NCBI GenBank assembly: GCA_030638385.1
Contig: DAOWES010000279.1
Span: 1-6,166, forward strand
DNA from: Candidatus Cloacimonadota bacterium
GTDB lineage: Bacteria; Cloacimonadota; Cloacimonadia; Cloacimonadales; TCS61
Reading direction: 5' to 3'
Length of the DNA: 6,166 nt
Shown one piece after another: positions 6,084 through 6,166 of this stretch (position 1 is its first letter; each line of letters opens with the position of its first letter). Below the pieces are notes generated by a model. The model searched no databases and was not told the DNA's origin. It saw nothing but the letters and a program-made list of their open reading frames with translations. The translations under genes were made by a program, and so were the position numbers.

Positions 6084-6166
6084 TACCAATATTTTCCCGT
6101 TTTTACTTTAGTTGTATTCATTTTCTGTTTTTCTTTTTTCATCTCTTCTTTTTCTTTTTGTAAAAG
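6083..6166 (-). CDS. C-terminal fragment of a BatC-like protein (cut by window edge)
   Basis: The last 27 codons of a gene enter from the right edge and end at TAA (6085-6083), sharing one base with the batD ATG. The peptide is highly charged (LLQKEKEEMKKEKQKM) and ends TGKYW. BatC proteins are TPR proteins with a charged, low-complexity C-terminus that often ends in a lysine-rich segment and a final tryptophan, and BatC normally precedes BatD. Position and tail therefore agree, but the fragment is too short to be certain, so no gene symbol is given. It could also be a BatB/BatC fusion. Confidence 0.6.
   Translation of the reverse strand, partial: LLQKEKEEMKKEKQKMNTTKVKTGKYW

Overview
The window joins two different kinds of DNA. 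The left part (about 1-2557, + strand) is AT-rich accessory DNA: two unrelated genes, each flanked by GC-rich imperfect palindromes that look like integron attC recombination sites. The right part (2675-6166, - strand) is the distal end of a conserved Bat (Bacteroides aerotolerance) operon. Bat operons, AT-rich coding and weak Shine-Dalgarno use in tightly packed genes suggest the Bacteroidota/Cloacimonadota/Spirochaetota range, most likely a member of the FCB group. There is no rRNA or marker gene, so this placement is an inference.

Layout, left to right. Positions 39-162 hold attC-like site 1, with two perfect hairpins in its centre. A gene for a SIR2-family protein (179-1300, probable NAD+-consuming enzyme and candidate anti-phage effector) follows behind a perfect AGGAGG. 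Attc-like site 2 (1295-1346) overlaps its stop codon. A gene for a membrane-anchored coiled-coil/TPR protein of unknown function comes next (1391-2404), then attC-like site 3 (2433-2557). The three sites share the order TAAC...CGG - variable centre - CGCCGC...TTA, and sites 1 and 2 share an 18-base segment with one mismatch. I read this as a fragment of a gene-cassette array with no integrase in view (a CALIN-type cluster). The right-hand half-sites are degenerate, so this is strong pattern evidence rather than proof.

From 2558 to 2674, between the convergent gene sets, lies a two-tier palindrome with a 7-base tandem duplication. It looks like a small dispersed intergenic repeat.

On the - strand, transcription runs right to left: the last 27 codons of a BatC-like protein (6166-6083), batD (6083-4314), batE (4310-3534) and an M23/LytM-type peptidoglycan endopeptidase (3529-2675). 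The junctions are a 1-base overlap, a 3-base gap and a 4-base gap, so this is one transcription unit with translational coupling. BatD and BatE are membrane-anchored proteins with large extracytoplasmic or soluble interaction domains. The M23 enzyme is predicted to be exported, which ties the operon to the cell envelope. No promoter was found for any gene. The operon promoter must lie beyond 6166, and the cassette genes are probably read from upstream of position 1.
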